DNA from: Nannocystis pusilla
GTDB taxonomy: Bacteria; Myxococcota_A; Polyangia; Nannocystales; Nannocystaceae
DNA: 64,000 nt
Direction: 5' to 3'
NCBI RefSeq assembly: GCF_026626665.1
Contig: NZ_JAPNKE010000002.1
Location: forward strand, 8,161,168-8,225,167
Shown piece after piece: positions 1 through 7,845 of the stretch. The position numbers and the translations under genes are program-made. The first letter of the stretch is position 1. Every line of letters begins with the position of its first letter. The notes under the pieces were generated by a model. It saw nothing but the letters and a program-made list of their open reading frames with translations, ran no database searches and was not told where the DNA came from.

Positions 1-1
1 A

Positions 2-853
2 CACATCATCGCCCGCCTCGAGCACCGTCACGGCCCGCGGCGCTCCGCCCTCGCGTTCGCGGCCCTGCTGCTGGCGTGGCTGCTCCCGCCGCTGCGACTG
101 CTCCCGCGGGAGGTCTACTGGACCCGCGACCTCGCCGACGACCCCGCCGAGCTGGTCGGCATCTTCGAACATGTCCCCGAGGACAGCCTACTCGTGTTCG
201 ACGACCGCGCCCCCGGCCGCTGGCGCGGGCTCCTGGCCGCCCCGGCCCTGCTGTCGTTCGGCAAGAGCGCCCTCGCAGCCCCGCCCGGCGGCCACATCGT
301 CGAGGGCGCGCTCAAGGCCGGCACCCCGGTGTTCCTGCTCTCGGGCGGCTGGGAGCCCGCCGATCGCCAGCTCTGGCCCTCCGCCGCGCACGGCCCCTGG
401 CGCACCCGCGTCGTCGCCCGCGGCATCTATCACGCCCCGCGGGCCGAGACCGTCGAGGGCGGCGTGCCGACGCGCATCGTCGACGGCGGCGGTCCGTGGG
501 AGCTGCAGCAGCTCGACAGATCGGTCTGGCGCAGCTCCGGCGCCTTCAGCCTCTACCCGGGCAGCATGTTCGTCGCCGCGACGCCGGCCGGCTTCGTCAC
601 CGAGCCGCTGCCGCTGCCCGCCGGTGCCCGCGTCGAGCTTCGGCTGCCCGCCGGCGCCCCTACCTGCGAGATCACTGCCGCCCTGCACACCGACACTGGC
701 CCGCTCGCGCTCGCCTCGCTTCCGCGCGAGCCCGACGGGCCGCTGCTGTGGGCCTTGCCCGCCTCGCCGCTCGCGACCGCCGCCCTGGCGATCGCCGCGG
801 ACTGCGGCAGCGCGTTCGCGTGGCGCTGGCTGAGCGTCCGCCCGGCGCCGTGA
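2..853 (+). CDS. C-terminal part of a membrane protein, cut by the window edge
   Basis: The frame is open from the first bases of the window to a TGA at 851-853, with no start codon needed, so the 5' end lies outside. About 283 residues are visible. A hydrophobic stretch (FAALLLAWLLPPLRLLP) near the left edge reads as the last transmembrane helix. It is followed by a soluble domain of about 240 residues rich in Pro, Ala and Leu. The layout (multi-helix membrane part plus C-terminal extracytoplasmic domain) resembles GT39-like membrane glycosyltransferases, but no catalytic part is in view, so the family is not assigned. A perfect TGTCC-N4-GGACA palindrome is read in frame as part of HVPEDS. 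Confidence 0.6.
   Translation, partial: HIIARLEHRHGPRRSALAFAALLLAWLLPPLRLLPREVYWTRDLADDPAELVGIFEHVPEDSLLVFDDRAPGRWRGLLAAPALLSFGKSALAAPPGGHIVEGALKAGTPVFLLSGGWEPADRQLWPSAAHGPWRTRVVARGIYHAPRAETVEGGVPTRIVDGGGPWELQQLDRSVWRSSGAFSLYPGSMFVAATPAGFVTEPLPLPAGARVELRLPAGAPTCEITAALHTDTGPLALASLPREPDGPLLWALPASPLATAALAIAADCGSAFAWRWLSVRPAP
172..185. repeat. TGTCC-CCGA-GGACA palindrome inside a gene
   Basis: Perfect 5-bp arms with a 4-base spacer (CCGA). It lies in the coding frame of the membrane protein and is the first of 12 perfect copies in the window. Confidence 0.85.
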
Positions 854-942
854 CATGACCGAACGGACATGTCCCTGAATTCGGCCGGATGCCCCCGGAA
901 AACCAGGGGCACCTCCCCAAATGTCCACCGCGATTCGACACA

Positions 943-956
943 TGTCCCCGAGGACA
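943..956. repeat. TGTCC-CCGA-GGACA palindrome, intergenic
   Basis: Perfect copy in the gap at 854-1072. A one-mismatch copy (TGACC-GAAC-GGACA) sits at 856-869, directly after the stop codon of the upstream gene. Nothing else recognisable is in this gap apart from a possible -10 hexamer TAGCGT at 1053-1058. Confidence 0.85.
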
Positions 957-1072
957 CCCTCTTTTCGGAGACAGAACAAGACGGCCTGCTCCCGTGATTC
1001 GTCGCCGTGGATCCAGCAATCATCGGTGCTGGTGTGCCGCGATTCGCTTTGCTAGCGTCCGCCGCCACTGCG

Positions 1073-3115
1073 ATGACGACGCGTACGACCCTCGCCGATC
1101 TTCTGGGAGCCGTGGACAGTCAGGGCGCGCGCGCCCTGTTCGAGCAATTGCCGGGGCGACCGGCCGACGACACCGCCGCGCAGCGGTTCTGGCGGCGCGC
1201 CTCGCATCGAGTCGCTCGCGGCGGCGCGCGGGCGCTGCTGCAGGCCGCGCTCGAGGAGGGCGGCGCCATCGCCGACGAGGCTCGTCCGCTGCTCGTCCGC
1301 GCCGGCGCAGTCCTGCGCCCGGTCGGGCCCGCGCCCTCGCCCGCGCTCGTGCAGGTCCGCGAGTTCCCGCAGGGCGCTCCCGCCTTCGTCGTCGCCCTCG
1401 CCGACGGCCGCTTCCTCGTCAGCGCCTTCGCCGGCCCGTGGCAGGGAGCGCTCGCCGAGCCGCCCGCGGTCCCGCATCCGCGGCGCGAGGTCACCTCGAG
1501 CCGCGTCGCCGCGCCGAAGCAGGTCCAGCCGTTCGGCGACGCCCTCCTCGGCTTCACCGCCAGCGACCTCGTGCTCCTCGATCGCCACACCCTCGCCGTC
1601 GACAAGAAGATCGCCGGCGGCCTCAAGCGCGCCAGCGAGAAGCTCACCTGCCTGATCGCCGGCCCGGCCGCCGCCTACACCGGCGACTCCGAGGGCGTCG
1701 TCCGTCGCCTCGACGCCAAGCACAAGCTCGTCGCCGCCAAGGTCAAGCACGCGAGCGGCGTGCATCACCTCGCACTCTCTCCCGACGGCGCGCGCCTCGC
1801 CTCGGTCGCGCCCGACGGCGTGCGCCTGTGGTCGGCCGACGCGCTCAAGGAGGAGCTCTTCCACGCCGAGAAGGCGGTCCGCTGCGTCGGTTTCACCGCC
1901 GAGGGTACGCTGCTCGCCGCGGTCGATCGGCCCAGGGACGGCGCGCGCGAGCTGCTCGTGTTCGCCGGAGGCGCCGCGCCGACGCGCACCCCGCTGCCGT
2001 TCTCGCCGCGCGAGCTGGTGGCGATCGACGGCGGTCGGGTCGTGATCGCCTGCGACGAGGGTCCGCTGCTGCTCGTCGAGCTGGCCACCGGGCGCGTCGT
2101 CGGCAGCCTGCTCGGTCACGGTCCGCAGCCCGGCGGCCTCGCCTGGTCGGCCGCGCTCGGGCTCGTCGCCTCGACCTCGAGCGACGGCTCCCTGCGCCTG
2201 TGGGACCCTGCCCGCGCCGAGCCGGTCGGACCGCTCGCGCGCGTCGACGGCCTCGCCGCCGGCGGCGCCTCGCTGCTCGTCGATCGCGGCGACAACGTCG
2301 AGTTCACCGTCGGCGGCGCCACGGTCCGCGTCGACCTCACCGGCGACGAGCTCGTCGTCCGCCGCGACGGCCAGCTCGCGGTCGTGCGCAACGGGCAGAC
2401 CCTCCACTTCATCGCCCCGGACGGCAGCACCCGCGAGCTCGAGCTCGACCTCGACGTCCAGTGGATGACCTTCCTGCCCTCGGGGGCGCTGCTGGCGGCC
2501 GGCCCGGAGGGCGCCGCGTGGATCGGTCCGGCCGAGGCCAAGGTCACGAGCAAGGCCGCCTACGTCCTCACCGGTGACCTGTGCGCGCTCGGGGCGGTCG
2601 GCGACGCCGAGGCCCGCGTCATCACCCGCGCCGGCTCCACCGCCGTCCTCGCGCCCGGCAAGAAGAAGCCCGCGGTCACCACCGTCGAGCTCGAAGGGGG
2701 CGCCGACGCCGAGTTCGTCCTCGGCCCCGACGCCGTCGCCACGCTCGGCTCCTTCCAGGCCGAGGGCCAGGTCTGGTCCGCCCTGCTCGCCCGCGTCACC
2801 TATCCCGGGGGCCAGGTCCTCTCGACCTGGCCCAAAGTACAGCACGTAGAGAACGCCAACTACCCCGCGCCTCTCCCCGGCGAGCCGCACTTCCATGGGG
2901 CGATCGCCGCGGTCGTCGAGGCCGGCGCCGACGACCTCGCCGCGGTCAGCCGCGACGGCACCTTGCGGGTCGTCTCCCTCGCCGAGGGCACCGAGCGGCT
3001 GCGCTACGACGCCGACAACGCCCTCGTCGACCTCGCCGCCGCCGGCGACGGCGGCTTCTGGGCCGTCGACGTCAGCGGCCGGCTGCTCCGCCTCGGTCCC
3101 CCGCAACGGACTTGA
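1073..3115 (+). CDS. WD40/beta-propeller repeat protein
   Basis: A 680-residue protein likely acting as a protein-interaction scaffold. An N-terminal helical part of about 100 residues (TTLADLLGAV, then an Arg/Ala-rich stretch) precedes a series of WD40-like blades. Typical blade pieces are LALSPDGARLASVAPDGVRLWS and later DGSLRLWDPARAEPVG. Enzymatic motifs are not seen. The ATG at 1073 was chosen because TAGCGT lies 14 nt upstream; an in-frame ATG at 1007 would add 22 unconvincing residues. Near 2828-2841 the sequence resembles the dispersed palindrome with two mismatches. The gene ends 9 bases before a strong hairpin that separates it from the convergent lipoprotein gene. Confidence 0.75.
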   Translation: MTTRTTLADLLGAVDSQGARALFEQLPGRPADDTAAQRFWRRASHRVARGGARALLQAALEEGGAIADEARPLLVRAGAVLRPVGPAPSPALVQVREFPQGAPAFVVALADGRFLVSAFAGPWQGALAEPPAVPHPRREVTSSRVAAPKQVQPFGDALLGFTASDLVLLDRHTLAVDKKIAGGLKRASEKLTCLIAGPAAAYTGDSEGVVRRLDAKHKLVAAKVKHASGVHHLALSPDGARLASVAPDGVRLWSADALKEELFHAEKAVRCVGFTAEGTLLAAVDRPRDGARELLVFAGGAAPTRTPLPFSPRELVAIDGGRVVIACDEGPLLLVELATGRVVGSLLGHGPQPGGLAWSAALGLVASTSSDGSLRLWDPARAEPVGPLARVDGLAAGGASLLVDRGDNVEFTVGGATVRVDLTGDELVVRRDGQLAVVRNGQTLHFIAPDGSTRELELDLDVQWMTFLPSGALLAAGPEGAAWIGPAEAKVTSKAAYVLTGDLCALGAVGDAEARVITRAGSTAVLAPGKKKPAVTTVELEGGADAEFVLGPDAVATLGSFQAEGQVWSALLARVTYPGGQVLSTWPKVQHVENANYPAPLPGEPHFHGAIAAVVEAGADDLAAVSRDGTLRVVSLAEGTERLRYDADNALVDLAAAGDGGFWAVDVSGRLLRLGPPQRT

Positions 3116-3124
3116 TACATGCAT

Positions 3125-3156
3125 CATGCGCCATGTCCCTCGAGACATGGCGCATG
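3125..3156. terminator. Bidirectional hairpin between convergent genes
   Basis: A perfect 13-bp stem (CATGCGCCATGTC / GACATGGCGCATG) with a 6-base loop sits between two convergent stop codons. There is no U-tract. Its core, TGTCC-CTCG-AGACA at 3134-3147, is a one-mismatch member of the dispersed palindrome family, so terminator function may be secondary. Confidence 0.6.
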
Positions 3157-3166
3157 AGACATCTAC

Positions 3167-3927
3167 TCACCCGCCGATCGAGACCTCGATCTCGAGCGTC
3201 GCCGGGAAGTCGAGCGGCACGCTGACCTTCAGCTCCTCCGACAGGACGATGCCCCCGTCCACCGTGCAGTGACCGTTGGGGCTGGGCGAAGCGCAATCGC
3301 AGCTGCCGACGCACTGCTGGGCGGCCGTGACCGTGATCTCGTACGTGCCGGCCGGCCGCTCGCGCGCCGCCACGCACTCGCGCGCGCAGCCGGGTCCTGG
3401 CGCGCACTCGGCCGTCATCTCCATGAACTCGACGTCGGCCCCCGCCCACAGCAGCGAGAAGCTGGCCCCGGGGTCGAGTCGCAGGCCGGCCGGGACGACG
3501 CAATCGTCGCAGGCGACCGCGCAATCGCCCGCCATCAAGAGCTCACAGGGGAGGGGGAGCAGGGTTCGAAGACGAAGAAGTGGTCTTGTCCGTCGCCGTC
3601 GAGGATGTCCAGGTTCGGCAAGCCGGCGCAGCCCACGGCGCCGAGCCAGATCGGCCCCGCGCTGGCGTTGGTGAGCGTGATCGTGGTCTGCTCCGCGAGG
3701 ATCTCGTCGGGCAGGAACCCCTCGCAGGACGCCGGCGCACCGGTCGACGTCGCCGTCGGGCTCGTGCTGGTCGGCGTCGCCGTCGTCGACGTCGTCGTGA
3801 CCCCCTCGCTCGTCGACGTGCTCGTCGGCTCGAGCGTGGTCGTCGGTTCGGATTCGGTTGTCGTGGACTTGCCCGGCCCGCACGCGGCGCACGCGAGGGC
3901 GACGATCATGGCGACGCTGAGTCTCAA
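3167..3927 (-). pseudogene. Thr-tethered lipoprotein, frameshifted
   Basis: The upstream frame gives a lipoprotein signal (RLSVAMIVALACAACG), a Thr/Ser-rich tether and a domain ending in FVFEPCSPSP. The downstream frame continues with CELLMAGDCAVACDDC and a Cys-rich region ending in LEIEVSIGG. They join if one base is restored in the C-run CCCCCTCCCC at about 3547-3558. The favoured start is a TTG at 3927 preceded by GAGG; an ATG at 3909 would remove the positively charged signal start. The function is unknown. A real mutation or a homopolymer sequencing error would look the same. Confidence 0.6.
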
Positions 3928-4117
3928 GGCAACCTCGTGCGCCGACGGTAGCGGCGGCCGCGACGACGCGTCCAGCGAAACCTCCCCCGCTCGCACGCCG
4001 CCCGCTGCATGCATCGCACCCGCGCCGACGTGAGGTCGTCGCGCGACGTGCTTCCTCACCACCCGAGCACGCGCTGCGCTCGCGGACCCGGCGCCGTGCA
4101 TCCCCGGGCGCGCGTGC

Positions 4118-4123
4118 TAGGCT
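4118..4123 (+). promoter_or_regulatory. -10 hexamer TAGGCT, leaderless start
   Basis: TGC-TAGGCT ends 6 nt before the GTG of yccF, so transcription should begin at the start codon itself. No ribosome-binding site fits between them. Confidence 0.6.
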
Positions 4124-4129
4124 GCCCGG

Positions 4130-4555
4130 GTGCGCCTGATCCTCAACGTGCTGTGGTTCCTCGTCGCCGGCCTGCCGTTGTTCCTCGGCTACTTCGCCGC
4201 CGGCATCGTGCTGTGCTTGACGATCGTCGGCCTGCCGTTCGGGGTGCAGGCGTTCAAGCTCGCGCTGTTCGCCGCCTGGCCTTTCGGACGGGTCGTCGTC
4301 ACCGTCCCGGGCGACGGCGGCGCCCTGTCGGCGGTGGGCAACCTGCTGTGGCTCGTCTTCGCCGGCATCTGGCTCGCCATCGGGCACCTGCTCGCCGGCC
4401 TCATCCTCTGCCTGACGATCATCGGCATCCCGTTCGGCATCGCCTGCATGAAGCTCGCCGGCCTCGCGTTGACGCCGTTCGGCAAGACGATCCTCAGCGT
4501 CGAGGAGGAGCGCCGGATGCACCAGCCGCACCAGGTCGTCGTGTCGGGCCTGTAG
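4130..4555 (+). CDS. yccF: YccF-family inner membrane protein
   Basis: A 141-residue membrane protein with the internal duplication typical of the YccF (DUF307) family. Two hydrophobic halves each carry the sequence LCLTIVGLPFG or LCLTIIGIPFG, followed by F/M-KL and a second hydrophobic stretch. The role of the family is not established. The length matches family members. The GTG start is preceded at 6 nt by TAGGCT and has no Shine-Dalgarno sequence, which supports a leaderless message. The glutathione S-transferase gene follows 47 bases downstream. Confidence 0.9.
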   Translation: MRLILNVLWFLVAGLPLFLGYFAAGIVLCLTIVGLPFGVQAFKLALFAAWPFGRVVVTVPGDGGALSAVGNLLWLVFAGIWLAIGHLLAGLILCLTIIGIPFGIACMKLAGLALTPFGKTILSVEEERRMHQPHQVVVSGL

Positions 4556-4602
4556 CTGCCTCGCCCTTGACGGCTCCGGCGGGCTCGGCAAGGCTCGCCG
4601 CC

Positions 4603-5250
4603 ATGTCGAACAACCCCCGCACGTTCTATTACGGGTCCGGCTCGCCTTACGCGTGGAAGGTCTGGCTCGCCCTCGAGTTCAAGCAACTGCCGTACGAGTT
4701 CAAGCTGCTGTCGTTCGACAAGGGCGACACGCGCGCGCCGGAGTTTCTGGCCCTCAATCCGCGCGGCAAGGTGCCGGTGCTGGTCGACGAGGGCCACGCC
4801 CTGTACGAGTCGAGCGCGATCGTCGAGTACCTCGAGGACAGGTACCCCGAGCGGCCGCTGCTCGCTCGTGATCCGCTGACCCGCGCGCTGGCGCGGCGGC
4901 TCTCCGCCGAGGTCGACGGCTACTTCAACACCGCCACCCGGCCGCTCGCGCTGATGGTCTTCGGCCGCGAGGAGTCCACCCCCGAGAAGCTGGCCGCCGC
5001 GCGCGAGGGCGTCGTCGCCGAGCTGCAGCGCTTCTCCGGCTACCTCGGCGACCGCGAGTACTTCGCCGGCGACCTCGGCCTGGCCGACTTCAGCTTCTAC
5101 CCGCACTTCCGCCTGGTGCAGCGCTTCGACCTGCGCCTGCCCGACCTCCGCCTCGCCGACGCGCTGCCGGCCAACCTGCGCGCCTGGCAGGAGCGCCTGA
5201 CCGCGCTGCCCTACCACGACCGCACGATCCCGCCGCACTGGAAGGCGTGA
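4603..5250 (+). CDS. Glutathione S-transferase family protein
   Basis: A 215-residue cytosolic GST. The N-terminal thioredoxin-like domain has the active-site region YGSGSPYAWKVWLALEF, followed by the cis-Pro/ESSAIVEYL segment that binds the gamma-glutamyl part of glutathione (GKVPVLVDEG...YESSAIVEYLEDRYP). The all-helical C-terminal domain follows, with the N-capping-type LADFSFYPHF. It probably conjugates or reduces electrophiles, but the substrate is unknown. The ATG at 4603 begins MSNNPRTFYY; longer upstream readings overlap yccF and are not convincing. It converges on the YbaY-like gene with a 12-base gap. Confidence 0.88.
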   Translation: MSNNPRTFYYGSGSPYAWKVWLALEFKQLPYEFKLLSFDKGDTRAPEFLALNPRGKVPVLVDEGHALYESSAIVEYLEDRYPERPLLARDPLTRALARRLSAEVDGYFNTATRPLALMVFGREESTPEKLAAAREGVVAELQRFSGYLGDREYFAGDLGLADFSFYPHFRLVQRFDLRLPDLRLADALPANLRAWQERLTALPYHDRTIPPHWKA

Positions 5251-5262
5251 TCGCCGGGCGAC

Positions 5263-5691
5263 CTATTTGCCGGTCGCTCGCACCAGACGGATCTCCAGCG
5301 GCGCCGGGGCCCGCAAGTCGACGGCCACCGGCGCCGCCGTGGAGAACATCAATTTGTCGTCGACGTCGCGCAAGCTGGCGCTCACCCCGTACTGCCTGTT
5401 CGGCTCGATCTTCGAGCCCTTGACCTCCAGCTCGAACGGGATGGGCACGAGCGACGCGTTGAAGTCGTCGGCGGCCACGGCCCCGAGCGCCGCGTCGGCG
5501 TGCTGCATGTCGACCACCTTCACGTGCAGCATCGCCCCCGGCGGCAGCGCGATCCTCTCGAGATAGAACGCCTTGCCCGTCACCGTCACCGTCTGCGCCG
5601 ACGAGCTCGTCTCGGCGGTCTTGTCGGCGCCCTGGCACGCGGCCAGCGGCAGGGTCAGGGCGGCGCACACGGCCAGGCACGAACGGCGCAT
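5263..5691 (-). CDS. YbaY/YscW-type lipoprotein
   Basis: A 142-residue lipoprotein with signal peptide and lipobox (LTLPLAACQG). The mature part matches the YbaY family (YscW domain): VTVTGKAFYLERIALPPGAM, then PIPFELEVKGSKIEPNRQY, then a sandwich domain ending in LEIRLVRATGK. Family members are small beta-sandwich lipoproteins, related to secretion pilotins, at the outer membrane. A specific role here cannot be stated. The 227-base divergent gap to the next gene holds nothing recognisable. Confidence 0.82.
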   Translation of the reverse strand: MRRSCLAVCAALTLPLAACQGADKTAETSSSAQTVTVTGKAFYLERIALPPGAMLHVKVVDMQHADAALGAVAADDFNASLVPIPFELEVKGSKIEPNRQYGVSASLRDVDDKLMFSTAAPVAVDLRAPAPLEIRLVRATGK

Positions 5692-5918
5692 CGAGCTCTC
5701 CTCGGGACGTGGGGAAGGAAATCGCGCGACAGCATGACCGAGGTGACGCCGCGGCCCCGCGCGATGGCGCGAGCGACGACGAACTCCGGTGAATCACAGC
5801 ACCCCGCGCCGGCGACGCATGCGACGGGCGCAATTGCGCAGGCGGCGCTCGGCGAGCCGCACGAGCGGCCGGCCGCGCTGATTTGTCCCCGGCGCGGCCA
5901 TCGCCCATCCTCCGCGCC

Positions 5919-6581
5919 GTGACGCGCCCGCTCGCTTCCGCCTCCCTCGCCCTGTTGCTGGCCGCCTGCGGCTCCGGCAAGGACGAGCCCCACACCACCG
6001 ACGACGCCACCTCGACCACCACCGGCCCCGCGGAGGAGGAGCCGTTCGGCTTCGTCTGCGCGAGCATCCAGCGGGCCCAGAGCGTCGAGACCGACCTGTT
6101 CGTGGGCACCGCCCAGATCCGCCTCACCCTCAAGTACGATCAATGCCTGATCGACTACTATGATAAGCGGCACCCGGAGCATCGATTCGACGCCGCCGAC
6201 GGCGCGGCGATCGTCGAGGCATGGCGCGAGCGGCTGTGCAGCGAATCCGTCGCCGACCCCCTGGTCGGCTGCGAGGTCGCTGCCTCGGCCCAGACCTTCG
6301 ACGAGGGCGCCTCGAAGTTCGAGATGGCCATCATCTATAAAATCGCCGACCCCACCCGGATCGACGGCCGCGTCCTCCTCTGGGGCCCCGGCCCGGTCGA
6401 CGCCACCGCCGAATGCGAGGCCGGCCAACTGCCCTCGGCGCGCATGACCTCGCCGACCGACCTCGTCGGCCTCGACGCCGGCGGCGCCGTGCTATGGAAC
6501 GCGCAGAGCTGGTCGATGCCGCAGAGCGTGTTTCAAAATGACGCGCTCGGCTGCATCGAAGTCGACGCCGGCCCGGCGTGA
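5919..6581 (+). CDS. Secreted lipoprotein of unknown function
   Basis: A 220-residue lipoprotein. The signal TRPLASASLALLLAACGSG is followed by a short Thr-rich tether and a domain of about 180 residues with several Cys (FVCASIQ, YDQCLIDYY, RLCSESV, GCEVAA), which could form disulfides outside the cytoplasm. The GTG at 5919 is favoured because it starts the signal peptide directly and ATCCT ends 7 nt upstream, like other leaderless genes here. An upstream ATG at 5883 would add 12 non-signal residues. No family was recognised. Confidence 0.7.
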   Translation: MTRPLASASLALLLAACGSGKDEPHTTDDATSTTTGPAEEEPFGFVCASIQRAQSVETDLFVGTAQIRLTLKYDQCLIDYYDKRHPEHRFDAADGAAIVEAWRERLCSESVADPLVGCEVAASAQTFDEGASKFEMAIIYKIADPTRIDGRVLLWGPGPVDATAECEAGQLPSARMTSPTDLVGLDAGGAVLWNAQSWSMPQSVFQNDALGCIEVDAGPA

Positions 6582-6694
6582 TGGACGCGACAGGTCCGGC
6601 CTGAAGTGTGGTTCGGGATTCGATGGCGGCCGCGGCACGAGCCCGCTTCCCGCGCATCTTGCCCGTATCGGCGCCGGGGCAGATCATCGAGCCC

Positions 6695-7612
6695 ATGCCG
6701 AGCCGTGAGCCCCGCATTGCGCTCTGTTCCCTCGTCATCGCGGTGATCGCGTGCGGCCCGGAGAACCCGGGACAAACCGCGACCACCGAAGCGCCTGGCG
6801 CGACCACCACGACCTCCGCCTCCGGTGCTGCGACGACCACGTCATCGACCCCCACGACGAGCGCTGCCTCCAGCGACGTCCCCACCGGTCCATCCACCCT
6901 CTCGGGCTCCACGGACACTCAGGACTTCGTGATGATGCCCGACCTGCCGTCACCGGTCGCGTGCGACCCGTGGAACGACACATGTCCCCGGGGACAGAAG
7001 TGCAAGCCCAACGACGAGGACGGCTGGCAGGCCCTCTGCGCCGACATCGATGACGATCCCGCCGGCATCGGCGAGGCGTGTGAGTCGAGCGAGCTCGCGT
7101 CCTTCGACGATTGCCCCGACGGCAGCATGTGCTTCGGCTTTAACAGGGGCCCGGACAGTCTGCGCTGCACTCCCATGTGCGAGGGCACGCCCGATGCCTG
7201 GTCTTGCGCCGATGTCTGCAGCGGCTGCATCAAGTATGAAGACGGACTCTTCGGAGTTTGCCCGGTCCGCTGCAGCCCGCTCGCCGATGACTGCCCCGCA
7301 GGTCTTCGCTGCGTGACGTACGTCTTCGAGCCGCGGTTCTTCTGCTTCTTGCCCTCACAGAGCGCCTTCGGAGCCGGCGAGCCGTGCCCAGACTCGTTCT
7401 CCTGCGAGGCCGGCACGACCTGCCTCCCGGCGAACATGCTCCCGTCCTGCGCCGGCGAGTTCTGCTGCACTCCCGTCTGCGACCTGACCCAACCCGACCC
7501 CTGCGACGCCGCCTACCCCGGCACCATATGCGCGGCGTGGCCCACCGTGAACCCGGATTTCCACGCCGAGTGTCTCCCGCCGGAGCAGGGCCTCTGCATG
7601 GCCGCACCGTGA
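6695..7612 (+). CDS. Cys-rich Thr-tethered lipoprotein
   Basis: About 305 residues. The signal peptide has a lipobox (LVIAVIACGPE). A Thr/Ser/Ala tether of about 50 residues follows, then a Cys-rich domain with repeats of the form CDPWNDTCPRGQKC, DDCPDGSMCF, DDCPAGLRCV and DPCDAAYPGTIC. Such modules are common in myxobacterial surface proteins of unknown role. A perfect dispersed palindrome (6983-6996) encodes part of TCPRGQ. The start was chosen at the ATG directly before the signal peptide. Confidence 0.75.
   Translation: MPSREPRIALCSLVIAVIACGPENPGQTATTEAPGATTTTSASGAATTTSSTPTTSAASSDVPTGPSTLSGSTDTQDFVMMPDLPSPVACDPWNDTCPRGQKCKPNDEDGWQALCADIDDDPAGIGEACESSELASFDDCPDGSMCFGFNRGPDSLRCTPMCEGTPDAWSCADVCSGCIKYEDGLFGVCPVRCSPLADDCPAGLRCVTYVFEPRFFCFLPSQSAFGAGEPCPDSFSCEAGTTCLPANMLPSCAGEFCCTPVCDLTQPDPCDAAYPGTICAAWPTVNPDFHAECLPPEQGLCMAAP
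6983..6996. repeat. TGTCC-CCGG-GGACA palindrome inside a gene
   Basis: Perfect arms, read in frame in the lipoprotein as part of TCPRGQ. Here the palindrome coincides with a module (DxCPxGxKC) that occurs elsewhere in the same protein without the palindrome. Confidence 0.8.
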
Positions 7613-7833
7613 GCCGGCCAGCAGGCGCATGGCGCTTGTTTGCCCACAAAAACCACGCAGTGCATGTCGCGCCCGTCAGGTCCGGACGCGCCCGCGGCTC
7701 GTGCGCCGCGCAGAGCCTCGTCTGCCTCGCTGGCTCGCGGGCCGGCGCGAGCGAACCCGATCTCCGCCTCATGCTCGCGGCGACGTCGCAGGGTCGACGA
7801 TCGCCGATCGATCCCGGCCTCCCTGCGATCCGA

Positions 7834-7839
7834 TACCCT
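7834..7839 (+). promoter_or_regulatory. -10 hexamer TACCCT, leaderless start
   Basis: TACCCT ends 6 nt before the ATG of the FG-GAP lipoprotein. The rest of the 233-base gap upstream shows nothing else recognisable. Confidence 0.55.
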
Positions 7840-7845
7840 CGGCCG

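Noticed and set aside
856..880. GGACATGTCC in the palindromes as a LexA/SOS box
   Set aside because: It arises where two palindrome halves abut, and it does not sit consistently in front of repair genes. No known myxobacterial LexA box matches that I am aware of.
3547..3560. Programmed ribosomal frameshifting to explain the split genes
   Set aside because: The breaks share no slippery heptamer and no common downstream structure, and the shift direction varies. Indels are the simpler explanation.
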